Assembly (NCBI GenBank): GCA_044220545.1
Contig: JBGAQX010000002.1
Span: forward strand, 1-64,000
Source: Fen-999 sp044220545
Lineage (GTDB): Bacteria > Pseudomonadota > Gammaproteobacteria > Burkholderiales > Rhodocyclaceae
DNA: 64,000 nt
Reading direction: 5' to 3'
Shown here: in pieces, positions 36,694-45,939 of the stretch
Numbering within the stretch: position 1 is the stretch's first letter
Layout of the letters: the number at the start of each line of letters is the position of its first letter
The notes under the pieces: generated by a model
What the model was told of the DNA's origin: nothing
Seen by the model: only the letters and a program-made list of their open reading frames with translations
The model's database searches: none
Translations under genes and position numbers: made by a program

Positions 36694-36787
36694 TTACCTC
36701 CCTTGTCGCGGGAAGACCAAGGATCCGTCGAACATATCTCGACAATGCGTGGATTCCCCGAGTCCGTCAATTTGACTAGGAAAAGAA

Positions 36788-37840
36788 ATGAAGATTTGTG
36801 TGCTGCCCGGTGATGGCATCGGGCCGGAAATCACCGCCGAAGCGGTTCGTGTCCTGAAGGCTCTGGGGCTGAAACTCGAGTTGGAGGAAGCCTTGCTGGG
36901 TGGCTGCGCGGTGGATGCGACCGGCGATCCCTACCCGGTTGCGACCCAGAAGCTCGCCCAGGCCGCCGACGCGGTCCTCTTGGGTGCGGTCGGCGGACCG
37001 AAGTGGGACAGCATGCCGCGCGAGCAGCGTCCGGAACGTGGCTTGCTGGGCATCCGCAAGCATCTCGGGTTGTTCGCCAACCTGCGCCCGGCCATTCTCT
37101 ATCCGGAACTCGCCAATGCTTCGACACTCAAGCCTGAAGTCGTCGCCGGCCTGGACATCCTGATCGTTCGCGAACTGACGGGTGACATCTACTTCGGTCA
37201 GCCGCGCGGCATCGAGGAACGCAATGGTGAGAAGGTCGGTTTCAACACCATGATTTACAGCGAGAGCGAGATACGTCGCATCGGTCGAGTCGCGTTCGAG
37301 GCGGCGAAGAAGCGTGGCAAGAGGGTCTGCTCGGTAGACAAGATGAATGTGCTCGAATGCACGCAGCTCTGGCGAGATGTGATGATCGAGGTGGCGAAGG
37401 AATATCCCGACGTCGAACTGTCCCACATGTTGGTGGACAACGCCGCCATGCAACTGGTGAAGAATCCCAAGCAGTTCGATGTCATGGTTACCGGCAACAT
37501 GTTCGGCGACATCCTGTCCGACGAGGCATCGATGCTGACTGGCTCGATCGGCATGCTGCCCTCCGCCTCGCTGGACACCAACAACAAGGGCCTCTATGAG
37601 CCCAGCCATGGCTCGGCGCCGGATATCGCCGGCCAGGGTGTGGCCAACCCTCTGGCGACGATCCTGTCGACGGCGATGATGTTGCGCTATACCTTCGGTC
37701 TGGAGGAGATGGCGACTCGTGTCGAGGGCGCGGTGAAGAAGGTTCTCGCCCAGGGCTATCGCACCGGCGACATCTTCGAGCAAGGCATGAAGAGGGTGGG
37801 AACGCGGGAAATGGGCGACGCCGTGCTGGCGGCGCTATAA
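36788..37840 (+). CDS. leuB: 3-isopropylmalate dehydrogenase
   Basis: 350 aa NAD+-dependent beta-decarboxylating dehydrogenase of leucine synthesis. MKICVLPGDGIGPEI, LGAVGGPKWD, RELTGDIYFGQPRGI, and VTGNMFGDILSDEASMLTGSIGMLPSASL (metal Asp and NAD site) are intact. LeuC and LeuD, which make its substrate, are not in the window. It is followed after 22 bp by asd, the usual order. Confidence 0.97.
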   Translation: MKICVLPGDGIGPEITAEAVRVLKALGLKLELEEALLGGCAVDATGDPYPVATQKLAQAADAVLLGAVGGPKWDSMPREQRPERGLLGIRKHLGLFANLRPAILYPELANASTLKPEVVAGLDILIVRELTGDIYFGQPRGIEERNGEKVGFNTMIYSESEIRRIGRVAFEAAKKRGKRVCSVDKMNVLECTQLWRDVMIEVAKEYPDVELSHMLVDNAAMQLVKNPKQFDVMVTGNMFGDILSDEASMLTGSIGMLPSASLDTNNKGLYEPSHGSAPDIAGQGVANPLATILSTAMMLRYTFGLEEMATRVEGAVKKVLAQGYRTGDIFEQGMKRVGTREMGDAVLAAL

Positions 37841-37862
37841 CGGTTTCGACAAGTCAAGGAAG

Positions 37863-38975
37863 ATGGCAATGAAGCGAGTGGGTCTGGTGGGTTGGCGCGG
37901 CATGGTCGGCTCGGTGCTGATGCAGCGCATGCGCGAGGAAGGCGATTTCGCCCTGATCGAACCGGTGTTCTTCACCACCTCGAACGTCGGTGGCAAGGGG
38001 CCGGCCGAGGGTGGCGGCGCGCCGCTGAAGGACGCGAAGAGCATCGACGATCTGCGCCAGATGGACATCGTCATCACCTGCCAGGGCGGCGACTACACGA
38101 CGGAGATCTTTCCGAAGTTGCGCGCGGTCGGCTGGCATGGCCACTGGATCGATGCGGCATCGAGTCTGCGCATGAAGGACGATGCGGTGATCATCCTTGA
38201 CCCGGTGAACCTCCATGTGATCGAGGATGCGTTGGCCAAGGGTGGCAGGAACTGGATCGGCGGCAACTGCACCGTGTCCCTGATGCTGATGGCGCTCGGC
38301 GGCCTCTTCAAGGCCGATCTGGTCGACTGGCTGACCTCGATGACCTACCAGGCGGCTTCCGGTGCCGGCGCGCAGAACATGCGCGAACTGCTCAATCAGA
38401 TGGGCGAGGCGCATCGTGTCGCGAAGAATTTGCTCGACGATCCCGCTTCGGCGATTCTCGACATCGATCGCGAGGTGGCCGGGATACTGCGTGATGAGAA
38501 GTTTCCCACCACCAATTTCGGCGTGCCGTTGGCCGGTTCCCTCATTCCCTGGATTGACAAGGATCTCGGCAATGGACAGAGCCGCGAGGAGTGGAAGGGT
38601 CAGGCGGAAACCAACAAGATCCTCGGGCTTGGCGCCACGCCGGTTCCTGTCGACGGTCTTTGTGTGCGCATCGGCGCCATGCGCTGCCACTCCCAGGCGC
38701 TCACAATCAAGCTCAAGAAGGACGTGCCACTGGCCGATATAGAGGCCATGCTTGCGGCGCACAACGACTGGGTCAAGGTGGTGCCAAACGAGCGGGACGT
38801 GACCATCAAGGCACTGACGCCTGCCGCCGTGACTGGCACGTTGACAACCCCGGTTGGCCGTCTGCGCAAGATGAGCATGGGGCCGCAGTTTCTTTCCGCG
38901 TTCACGGTTGGCGACCAACTGCTGTGGGGCGCCGCCGAACCTTTGCGGCGCATGCTGCGTATTTTGCTCAATTGA
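37863..38975 (+). CDS. asd: Aspartate-semialdehyde dehydrogenase
   Basis: 370 aa. It reduces aspartyl phosphate with NADPH on the route to lysine/DAP, methionine and threonine. VGLVGWRGMVGSVLMQRM binds NADPH; WIGGNCTVSLMLMALGG holds the active-site Cys; RIGAMRCHSQALTIKL holds the catalytic His. Length matches the Gram-negative type. GGAAG precedes the ATG at 37863. Confidence 0.97.
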   Translation: MAMKRVGLVGWRGMVGSVLMQRMREEGDFALIEPVFFTTSNVGGKGPAEGGGAPLKDAKSIDDLRQMDIVITCQGGDYTTEIFPKLRAVGWHGHWIDAASSLRMKDDAVIILDPVNLHVIEDALAKGGRNWIGGNCTVSLMLMALGGLFKADLVDWLTSMTYQAASGAGAQNMRELLNQMGEAHRVAKNLLDDPASAILDIDREVAGILRDEKFPTTNFGVPLAGSLIPWIDKDLGNGQSREEWKGQAETNKILGLGATPVPVDGLCVRIGAMRCHSQALTIKLKKDVPLADIEAMLAAHNDWVKVVPNERDVTIKALTPAAVTGTLTTPVGRLRKMSMGPQFLSAFTVGDQLLWGAAEPLRRMLRILLN

Positions 38976-39063
38976 CATTATTGCCACAGGTACGGCTTTT
39001 GAAGCGAAGGTTGAGCTTGCATCGCTAACTTCATGATGTTATTTTGAATGCTGGAGTGATATC

Positions 39064-39076
39064 CCTCCCGGGGAGG
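39064..39076 (+). promoter_or_regulatory. Hairpin covering the fimV ribosome binding site
   Basis: CCTCC (39064-39068), loop CGG, GGAGG (39072-39076). The 3' arm is the Shine-Dalgarno of fimV, whose GTG start is at 39082, so folding would hide it. Confidence 0.4.
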
Positions 39077-39081
39077 ACATC

Positions 39082-41862
39082 GTGGCGAAATCAAAAGAGC
39101 GAAATATTTTCCAAAAATTCATCCCCGTATCCGCGTTGGCGGCGACGCTATGCCTTTCCTCGGCCGGTGCCTCCGCGGCGGGTCTGGGCAAGATCACGGT
39201 CTTGTCGCCGCTGGGCCAGCCCTTGCGCGCCGAACTCGATATAACGGCTTCCCGCGAGGAGTTGGCTTCGATGGGGGCCAAGCTGGCGTCGGCGGAAGCG
39301 TTCAAACAAGCCGGTATCGAGTATGTCCCATCGATGGCCGGTATCCGGTTTGCGATCGACAAGCGCAAGGACGGCCGACCATTCCTGCGCGTCAGCACCG
39401 ATCGCCCGGTCAATGACCCATTCTTGGATATTCTCGTTGAACTGACTTGGTCTTCCGGGCGCCTGGTGCGCGAATACACCATGCTGCTGGATCCGCCCGA
39501 GGCACTGTCGATGAGTACGCGGGCGGCGGTGGCACCCCCTGAGGCGCAGCGCGCGCCGGTTGCGGCGCCTGTGGCGCCGGCCGAGCCGGGCAGCGCCGCC
39601 CCCGAACCTGCGGCCAGCAAGCAGCCGCCGAGCGCGCCAACGCCTGGCAAGGCGGAGAAGGCTGCCGCCGACACTAGTAGCCAAACGGGTAGTCGCGTCG
39701 TCAAGACGGGCGACACATTGGCCAAGATCGCCGCTGCGACGAAACCAGAAGGTGTCAGTCTCGACCAGATGCTCGTCGCGCTTTTTCGCAACAACGAAAG
39801 CGCCTTCTCCGGCGGCAACATGAATCGCTTGCGGGCGGGCAGGATTCTTAGCCTGCCTGATGCCGAAACGGTGGCTGCCATCGCGCACGCGGATGCTCGA
39901 AAGGTCGTTGTCACCCAGGCGAACGATTTCAATAGCTATCGCAAGAGGCTGGCTGAGTCGGTGGCCGCCGCCCCTGCTGTCAAGGAGGAGGCGGCAAAGC
40001 AAGCCGCGGAGGGCAAGATTGCCCCGAAAATCGAGGAAAAGGCTGCCGCACCGGCGCCGGGGAAGGACAAGCTGGAGGTCTCACGGACCGAGGCGGCAAA
40101 GGATGCCAAGGCGGTGCAAGGACGTATCACCGCGCTCGAAGAAGACTTGGTGGCGCGGGATCGAGCCCTGAAGGAGGCGAGTGGTCGTGTCGCCGAACTG
40201 GAAAAGAATCTCGCCGATCTGAAGAAACTTGCCGAACTGAAGAGTCAGTCCGGCGCGCAGCTCCAACAACAGGCACAAACCGCCCAGACCGCCAAGGTAG
40301 TGCCGGACGCCAAACCGACCATTCCTGAGCCGGTACCCGCTCCGGCACCGGTGGTGGCGCCACAACCGGCCGAGGCCGTTGCCACCAAGCCGGCTGAAGA
40401 GGCCAAGCCGGTTGAAAAGCCGGCGGAGGCGCCTCCCGTCGAGCCGGCAGCCAAGCCAGCGGCACCTGTGATCGAGAAACCAAAGGCGGTTGTTGTTCCG
40501 GCGTCCGCCGTTGAGGAGCCAAGCTTCATTGACGAGAACTCGACGCTCGTCTATGGCGGTGGTGGCGCAATTGCTTTGCTGCTTGGCTATTTCGGATTCT
40601 CGGCCTGGCGTCGGAAGCGCCAAGGTGGCGATGAGACCAGTCCGCCTTCCACCGGCAGTCTGACCGGCAGCGAACTGATGGCGAATTCGGTGTTCGGTTC
40701 AACCGGTGGCCAATCGGTGGACACCGGCGCGTCGATCCAGACTGACTTCAGTCAAGCCAACCTGACGGCCATCGATACCGACGAAGGTGTCGATCCGGTT
40801 GCCGAGGCCGATGTCTATATGGCCTATGGTCGCGACGCCCAGGCTGAAGAAATTCTCGTGGATGCGCTGAAGAATGATCCGTCTCGGCATGCCATTCATC
40901 TCAAACTGCTCGAAATCTACGCTGGGCGCAAGAGCGTCAAGCAGTTCGAAGGGGTGGCCAGCGATCTCCATGGCCAGACTGGCGGGGCTGGTCCGGATTG
41001 GCAGAAAGCGGCGGCCATGGGCCTGGCGCTGGACCCTGGCAACGCGCTCTACGCCGGAGGCGCGGCCGCCACGCCCGACGAAGAGCCAAAACTCGCCGCG
41101 CTGGCCGCCACGACGGTCATTATTCCACCCAGTGAGCTGGACAAGCTGCGGGACACGATGACACTGCCTGGGCATTTTGCCCAGATCGCCTCCGCGGCCG
41201 ATGAGGCGGGAGCGCCACCTCCGCCGCTCGACTTCGACCTGGATCAGACACTACCCGGGGGCATCTCCACCGCCTCGGCGAGCGAGCCGGCACCGGAGGA
41301 GAGCATCGAGTTGGACTTCAATCTGGACCTTGACGCTCCCTCGGTCGCCGAATCGGCCCAGGGCACGGCTGCGGCGGCGGGACCGGGTGAGCTGGATATC
41401 GATCTGTCCATGCCGGAACCGGATCTCGATTCTCCAGCGCCCCCGTCTATGCTGGCGACACCAGCCAGCGAACAGACGTCGAACAATGTTGCCGACGGTT
41501 TGGATTTCGAATTTGACCTTGACTCCACGGTGGTTCAAGGCGAGCCGACGGTGGTGGCCCCATCGTCGCTTGACTTGTCGGCCATCGACCTCGATCTCGA
41601 TCTCGCGCCTGCTGTGACGGCAGTCGATGATGCGAGAGCTGTGTCGTCCCAGGCCGAGACCCAGATCATGGGTGCGATCGATAGTTCCGGTGGCGACGGA
41701 GAAGACAATCCCGATGTTGCCACCAAGTTCGAACTGGCCCAGGCCTATGAGGAAATGGGCGACAAGGAAGGTGCCAGGGAACTCCTGCAGGAAGTCCTGA
41801 ACGAAGGCAGCGGTCGGCAGCAGGAGCTTGCGCGGGCCAAGTTGGCAACGCTGGACGTCTGA
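39082..41862 (+). CDS. fimV: FimV-like inner-membrane LysM protein
   Basis: 926 aa, GTG start at 39082. It has a signal peptide (about 1-33) and the FimV N-terminal domain beginning GLGKITVLSPLGQPLRAELD. A LysM domain lies at about 204-262 (RVVKTGDTLAKIAAATKPEG), then a coiled coil and a Pro/Ala/Lys-rich linker, one membrane helix (about 488-508), an acidic cytoplasmic region with repeated DFDLD-like stretches, and a FimV C-terminal TPR-like domain (about 873-924). In Pseudomonas FimV organises the cell pole and type IV pili; here the role is inferred from homology. No pil genes are in the window. Confidence 0.92.
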   Translation: MAKSKERNIFQKFIPVSALAATLCLSSAGASAAGLGKITVLSPLGQPLRAELDITASREELASMGAKLASAEAFKQAGIEYVPSMAGIRFAIDKRKDGRPFLRVSTDRPVNDPFLDILVELTWSSGRLVREYTMLLDPPEALSMSTRAAVAPPEAQRAPVAAPVAPAEPGSAAPEPAASKQPPSAPTPGKAEKAAADTSSQTGSRVVKTGDTLAKIAAATKPEGVSLDQMLVALFRNNESAFSGGNMNRLRAGRILSLPDAETVAAIAHADARKVVVTQANDFNSYRKRLAESVAAAPAVKEEAAKQAAEGKIAPKIEEKAAAPAPGKDKLEVSRTEAAKDAKAVQGRITALEEDLVARDRALKEASGRVAELEKNLADLKKLAELKSQSGAQLQQQAQTAQTAKVVPDAKPTIPEPVPAPAPVVAPQPAEAVATKPAEEAKPVEKPAEAPPVEPAAKPAAPVIEKPKAVVVPASAVEEPSFIDENSTLVYGGGGAIALLLGYFGFSAWRRKRQGGDETSPPSTGSLTGSELMANSVFGSTGGQSVDTGASIQTDFSQANLTAIDTDEGVDPVAEADVYMAYGRDAQAEEILVDALKNDPSRHAIHLKLLEIYAGRKSVKQFEGVASDLHGQTGGAGPDWQKAAAMGLALDPGNALYAGGAAATPDEEPKLAALAATTVIIPPSELDKLRDTMTLPGHFAQIASAADEAGAPPPPLDFDLDQTLPGGISTASASEPAPEESIELDFNLDLDAPSVAESAQGTAAAAGPGELDIDLSMPEPDLDSPAPPSMLATPASEQTSNNVADGLDFEFDLDSTVVQGEPTVVAPSSLDLSAIDLDLDLAPAVTAVDDARAVSSQAETQIMGAIDSSGGDGEDNPDVATKFELAQAYEEMGDKEGARELLQEVLNEGSGRQQELARAKLATLDV

Positions 41863-41918
41863 ACACGACGGCCGGCCGCCAAATCGGCCAACCGTGTCGC
41901 TGACGTCGTTTGTCCGCT

Positions 41919-42518
41919 GTGACCTTTCATCCCGCGACCGTGTTGCTATCCTGGGTCGCTGCGGTTATCGCCTTGCAGTCTTTGACGGTCGTCGGCCTCG
42001 GTTGGGCAGCCCTGCTGTTGCTGCCCTTGCCGCTCGCATTTGCCCGCCGCCGGACCTTCGTCCTGGTTCGTCGGGCGCGCTGGCTGCTGGTGTCGATCGC
42101 CGTCATGTTTGCGCTGGCCACGCCCGGCGAGCGTTTGCCGGGAACGGTGGGCGATCTGGGGGTTACCTATGACGGCCTTGTGCTGGCAACGGAGCATGTT
42201 CTTAGATTGACGTTGCTACTAGCCACATTGGCGCTCATGCATGAGCACCTTGGCACCACTGGCATGATGTCCGGCTTCCATTGGCTTCTGGCACCCTTGG
42301 GGCGCTGGCAGACGTTGCGGGAACGGATCGTGGTTCGCCTGATGTTGATACTCGACTACGTGGAAGCCGCCCCGCCGGGCAGTTGGCGCACTTGGCTGTC
42401 GGCGGACATCCCCGGTCCTGACACGCTAAACCTCGTCATCCACCCCCTGCACCTCGCAGACCGGGCAGTGCTCGCCCTGCTGGGTGCTCTGATGCTGATG
42501 CTCGTCTTGCTCGCATGA
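41919..42518 (+). CDS. EcfT/CbiQ-like membrane protein, tentative
   Basis: 199 aa from a GTG at 41919; a TTG at 41910 is the alternative. Hydrophobic helices lie near residues 5-40, 50-65, 85-105 and 180-198. The order of helices and the LRLTLLLATLALM and MLILDYVEAAPP segments suggest the transmembrane (T) component of energy-coupling-factor transporters, but no A or S component is adjacent and similarity is judged by eye. It lies between fimV and truA and overlaps truA by 4 bp. Confidence 0.45.
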   Translation: MTFHPATVLLSWVAAVIALQSLTVVGLGWAALLLLPLPLAFARRRTFVLVRRARWLLVSIAVMFALATPGERLPGTVGDLGVTYDGLVLATEHVLRLTLLLATLALMHEHLGTTGMMSGFHWLLAPLGRWQTLRERIVVRLMLILDYVEAAPPGSWRTWLSADIPGPDTLNLVIHPLHLADRAVLALLGALMLMLVLLA

Positions 42519-43309
42519 GAGTGTCACTCGGAGTCGAGTACGATGGCTCGTCTTTCGCGGGCTGGCAGTCACAGGCCCACGGCAATACCGTTCAGGATGT
42601 CCTGGAAACGGCGTTGAGCGTCGTTGCCGGTACGTCGATCCGAACCGTATGTGCTGGTCGTACCGACGCGGGGGTGCATGCATTGGCGCAAGTCGTTCAT
42701 TTCGATACCGACGTGGATCGACCAATCACCGCGTGGGTCCGTGGCGTCAATGCCCATTTGCCACCTGCTGTGGCCGTGCGCTGGGCTCAACCGATGCCTG
42801 ACCAGTTTCATGCCCGATTTTCCGCGCAGGCGCGCAGCTATCGATATCTGCTGCTCAATCGACCGGTTCGCCCGGCGATCTTGCATGGCCGGGCGGGGTG
42901 GCACCACGCTCCGCTGGACACTGACGCCATGGCGTCGGCAGCCCCCCATCTTCTTGGCGAGCATGACTTCTCATCTTTTCGGGCTGCCCAGTGCCAGGCC
43001 AAGTCGGCAATCAAAATTATGGAATATGTATCAATCGTTAGGCATCGTGATTTGATCGTCTTTGATTTCACGGCCAATGCTTTTCTGCATCATATGGTCC
43101 GCAACCTCGTGGGTGCGTTGGTCGAGGTGGGAAAGGGCGCGCGCGACTCGAGTTGGTTGGCCGACCTGCTGGTCATTCGCGATCGACGCCGTGCGGCGCC
43201 GACCTTCGACGCGGCGGGTCTCTATTTTGTCGGGGTGAGCTATGGCCCAGGGTGGCGGTTGCCGCAGGAGGGTCGTATCATGGCGCCCTTCATACATTTC
43301 CCGTTCTGA
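42515..43309 (+). CDS. truA: tRNA pseudouridine(38-40) synthase
   Basis: 264 aa. It makes pseudouridine in the tRNA anticodon arm. RVSLGVEYDGSSFAGWQSQ at the start, CAGRTDAGVHALAQVVHFDT with the catalytic Asp (residue 51), QARSYRYLLLNRP and FLHHMVRNLVGALVEVGKG are signature stretches. Its ATG overlaps the previous stop (ATGA), and trpF begins 2 bp after it ends. Confidence 0.97.
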   Translation: MRVSLGVEYDGSSFAGWQSQAHGNTVQDVLETALSVVAGTSIRTVCAGRTDAGVHALAQVVHFDTDVDRPITAWVRGVNAHLPPAVAVRWAQPMPDQFHARFSAQARSYRYLLLNRPVRPAILHGRAGWHHAPLDTDAMASAAPHLLGEHDFSSFRAAQCQAKSAIKIMEYVSIVRHRDLIVFDFTANAFLHHMVRNLVGALVEVGKGARDSSWLADLLVIRDRRRAAPTFDAAGLYFVGVSYGPGWRLPQEGRIMAPFIHFPF

Positions 43310-43311
43310 CC

Positions 43312-43935
43312 GTGCCACGAACCCGCATCAAGATTTGCGGCATTACCCGCGAGCACGATCTCGACGCGGCCGTCAATGCGGGCGCCGACGCGCTGGGGTT
43401 TGTCTTCTACCCTCCCAGCCCGCGTCACCTCGACCTGCGCCGAGCGGCCGAACTGGTGCGGCGAGTGCCGCCGTTCGTCACTCGCGTCGGCTTGTTCGTC
43501 AATCCCGATAAGGCGCTGCTGGCGGAAACGCTTGCAGAGGTGGATCTGGATCTGATCCAGTTTCAGGGTGACGAGTCGTCGGCTTTTTGCGAGCAGTTTG
43601 GCCGCCCATACCTCAAGGTGGCGCGGATGAGGCCGGGGATCGATCTGTTAGAATTTGCCCGTGCCTATTCTTCCGCCCGCGGTCTGCTGCTCGATACCTA
43701 TGTCGAGGCCTATGGCGGTGCCGGTCGTAGCTTCGACTGGTCGCTGGTGCCGAAGGACTTACCATTGCCGGTGGTGATTGCCGGCGGCTTGACAGCAGAT
43801 AACGTCGGGAGCGCGATTCGCCTGATTCGTCCCTCCGGCGTGGATGTGAGTAGCGGCGTCGAGGCCGCGAAGGGAATCAAGGATGCCGCCAAGATCGCCG
43901 CTTTCATCGCGGCTGTAAGAAATGCAGATACCTGA
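43312..43935 (+). CDS. trpF: Phosphoribosylanthranilate isomerase
   Basis: 207 aa from a GTG at 43312. It catalyses the Amadori rearrangement in tryptophan synthesis. RIKICGITREHDL with the catalytic Cys, ADALGFVFYPPSPRH, LIQFQGDES and VVIAGGLTADNV/GVDVSSGVEAAKGIKD are present. The frame is open upstream within truA, but homologues start at RTRIKICG. It overlaps trpB by 14 bp. trpC, trpD and trpE are not in the window. Confidence 0.96.
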   Translation: MPRTRIKICGITREHDLDAAVNAGADALGFVFYPPSPRHLDLRRAAELVRRVPPFVTRVGLFVNPDKALLAETLAEVDLDLIQFQGDESSAFCEQFGRPYLKVARMRPGIDLLEFARAYSSARGLLLDTYVEAYGGAGRSFDWSLVPKDLPLPVVIAGGLTADNVGSAIRLIRPSGVDVSSGVEAAKGIKDAAKIAAFIAAVRNADT

Positions 43936-45133
43936 CAATATGTACAACTTACCAGACAATCGCGGCCATTTTGGCAATTTTGGTGGCGTATTCGTCGCCG
44001 AGACCTTGATTCCGGCACTCGACGAGTTGCGCCGTGCCTACGAGATTGCCCAAAGTGATGCTGCGTTTCGGGCGGAGTATGAATACGAGCTCAAGCATTA
44101 CGTTGGCCGTCCGAGCCCGATCTATCATGCCAAACGCTGGTCCGAACTGCTCGGCGGTGCGCAGATCTACCTCAAGCGGGAAGATCTCAACCACACCGGC
44201 GCCCACAAGGTGAACAACTGCATCGGCCAAGCCTTGCTGGCGCGGCGCATGGGCAAGCCGCGGGTGATCGCCGAAACCGGCGCTGGCCAGCACGGCGTCG
44301 CCACCGCCACAGTGGCCGCCCGTTACGGCATGGAATGCGTGGTCTATATGGGGAGCGAGGACATCAAGCGTCAGGCCGCCAATGTCTATCGCATGAAACT
44401 GCTTGGCGCCAGGGTGGTGCCGGTCGAGTCCGGCTCGAAGACGCTCAAGGACGCGCTGAACGAGGCCATGCGCGATTGGGTCACCAATGTCGCCAACACC
44501 TTCTACATCATTGGCACCGTTGCCGGGCCGCATCCGTATCCGATGATGGTGCGCGACTTTCAGAAGATCATTGGCGAGGAATGCTTGACGCAGATGCCGG
44601 AGATGGCCGGGCGGCAACCGGATGCGGTGATCGCCTGCGTTGGCGGCGGCTCCAACGCCATGGGTATCTTCTACCCTTACATTCCTGTCGAAGGCGTCAG
44701 GCTGATTGGCGTCGAAGCGGCCGGTCACGGCATGGAAACCGGCAAGCATGCCGCTTCCCTGACAGCCGGCCGGCCCGGCGTCCTGCATGGCAATCGGACC
44801 TATCTGCTGCAGGATGCGAACGGCCAGATCATCGAGACACATTCGGTGTCCGCCGGCCTCGACTATCCCGGCGTCGGGCCCGAGCACGCCTGGCTCAAAG
44901 ACTCCGGACGGGCCGAGTACGTTACCATCACCGACGACGAGGCGCTGCAGGCATTCCACGATCTGTGCCGATTCGAGGGGATCATTCCGGCCCTGGAATC
45001 GAGCCATGCCTTGGCCTACGCGGCCAAGCTGGCGCCGACGCTGGCGCGGGACAAGGTGTTGCTGGTCAATCTTTCCGGGCGCGGTGACAAGGATATGCAC
45101 ACCGTGGCGGAAAAGTCGGGGATACAGTTCTGA
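43922..45133 (+). CDS. trpB: Tryptophan synthase beta chain
   Basis: 403 aa. It condenses indole with serine using PLP. REDLNHTGAHKVNNCIGQAL contains the PLP Lys, AETGAGQHGVATATVAA and CVGGGSNAMGIF bind substrate and phosphate. The ATG at 43922 has a TAAGA-like SD; an in-frame ATG at 43940 lacks one. It ends by sharing one base with the trpA ATG, giving translational coupling of the two subunits. Confidence 0.98.
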   Translation: MQIPDNMYNLPDNRGHFGNFGGVFVAETLIPALDELRRAYEIAQSDAAFRAEYEYELKHYVGRPSPIYHAKRWSELLGGAQIYLKREDLNHTGAHKVNNCIGQALLARRMGKPRVIAETGAGQHGVATATVAARYGMECVVYMGSEDIKRQAANVYRMKLLGARVVPVESGSKTLKDALNEAMRDWVTNVANTFYIIGTVAGPHPYPMMVRDFQKIIGEECLTQMPEMAGRQPDAVIACVGGGSNAMGIFYPYIPVEGVRLIGVEAAGHGMETGKHAASLTAGRPGVLHGNRTYLLQDANGQIIETHSVSAGLDYPGVGPEHAWLKDSGRAEYVTITDDEALQAFHDLCRFEGIIPALESSHALAYAAKLAPTLARDKVLLVNLSGRGDKDMHTVAEKSGIQF

Positions 45134-45939
45134 TGTCGCGCATCGCCGCCACTTTCGCAAGACTCAACGGCCAGAGTCGCAAGGCCCTGATTCCCTTCAT
45201 CACCGCCGGCGACCCCGAACCGGGCGCAACGCTGCCGCTGATGCGCGCGCTGGTCGAGGGGGGCGCCGATATCATCGAACTGGGCGTGCCGTTCTCCGAT
45301 CCCATGGCCGACGGGCCGACCATCCAGCGTGCTTCCGAGCGCGCCCTGGCTTACGGCATGAGCCTGCGCACGGTACTGGCGCTGGTGCGTGAGTTTCGCA
45401 AGCAGGATCCCGATACCCCGGTGGTGTTGATGGGTTATGCCAACCCGATCGAGGCCTACGGCGTCGGCGAGTTTGCCGCCGACGCCAGCGCGGTCGGCGT
45501 CGACGGGGTGCTGGTGGTGGACTATCCACCCGAGGAGAGCCTGGAGTTTTCCGCGACCCTCAAGCGGCATGGCATCGATCCGATCTTCTTGCTGGCACCG
45601 ACCTCGGACGAGAAGCGCTTCGCCGAAGTCGCCGCCGCCGGCAGCGGCTACCTTTACTACGTCTCTCTCAAGGGTGTGACCGGCGCTGGCAGCCTCGATC
45701 TGGACGAGGTGGCGCGACGGATTCCGCTTATCCGCGGCAAGGTCGGCATGCCGGTTGGCGTCGGCTTCGGCATTCGCGACGGCGCCACCGCCGCCCGTAT
45801 CGCCGCGGTGGCCGACGCCGTGGTCATCGGCAGCCGAATCATCGAGGAAATCGAGCAGTCCCCGGCGGGGGAAGCGCCAGGTCGAGTCGCCGCGCTGCTC
45901 CGCGGCATACGAACGGCCATGGATGGAGGTGCGCCATGA
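45133..45939 (+). CDS. trpA: Tryptophan synthase alpha chain
   Basis: 268 aa TIM-barrel that cleaves indole-3-glycerol phosphate and channels indole to TrpB. The N-terminal ALIPFITAGDP, IELGVPFSDPMADGPTIQRA with the catalytic Glu and Asp, and GYLYYVSLKGVTGAG are diagnostic. It overlaps accD by 4 bp. Confidence 0.98.
   Translation: MSRIAATFARLNGQSRKALIPFITAGDPEPGATLPLMRALVEGGADIIELGVPFSDPMADGPTIQRASERALAYGMSLRTVLALVREFRKQDPDTPVVLMGYANPIEAYGVGEFAADASAVGVDGVLVVDYPPEESLEFSATLKRHGIDPIFLLAPTSDEKRFAEVAAAGSGYLYYVSLKGVTGAGSLDLDEVARRIPLIRGKVGMPVGVGFGIRDGATAARIAAVADAVVIGSRIIEEIEQSPAGEAPGRVAALLRGIRTAMDGGAP

Noticed and set aside
43949..45160. 403-codon minus-strand open frame
   Set aside because: Mirror of trpB over nearly its whole length; high GC leaves such frames open by chance.
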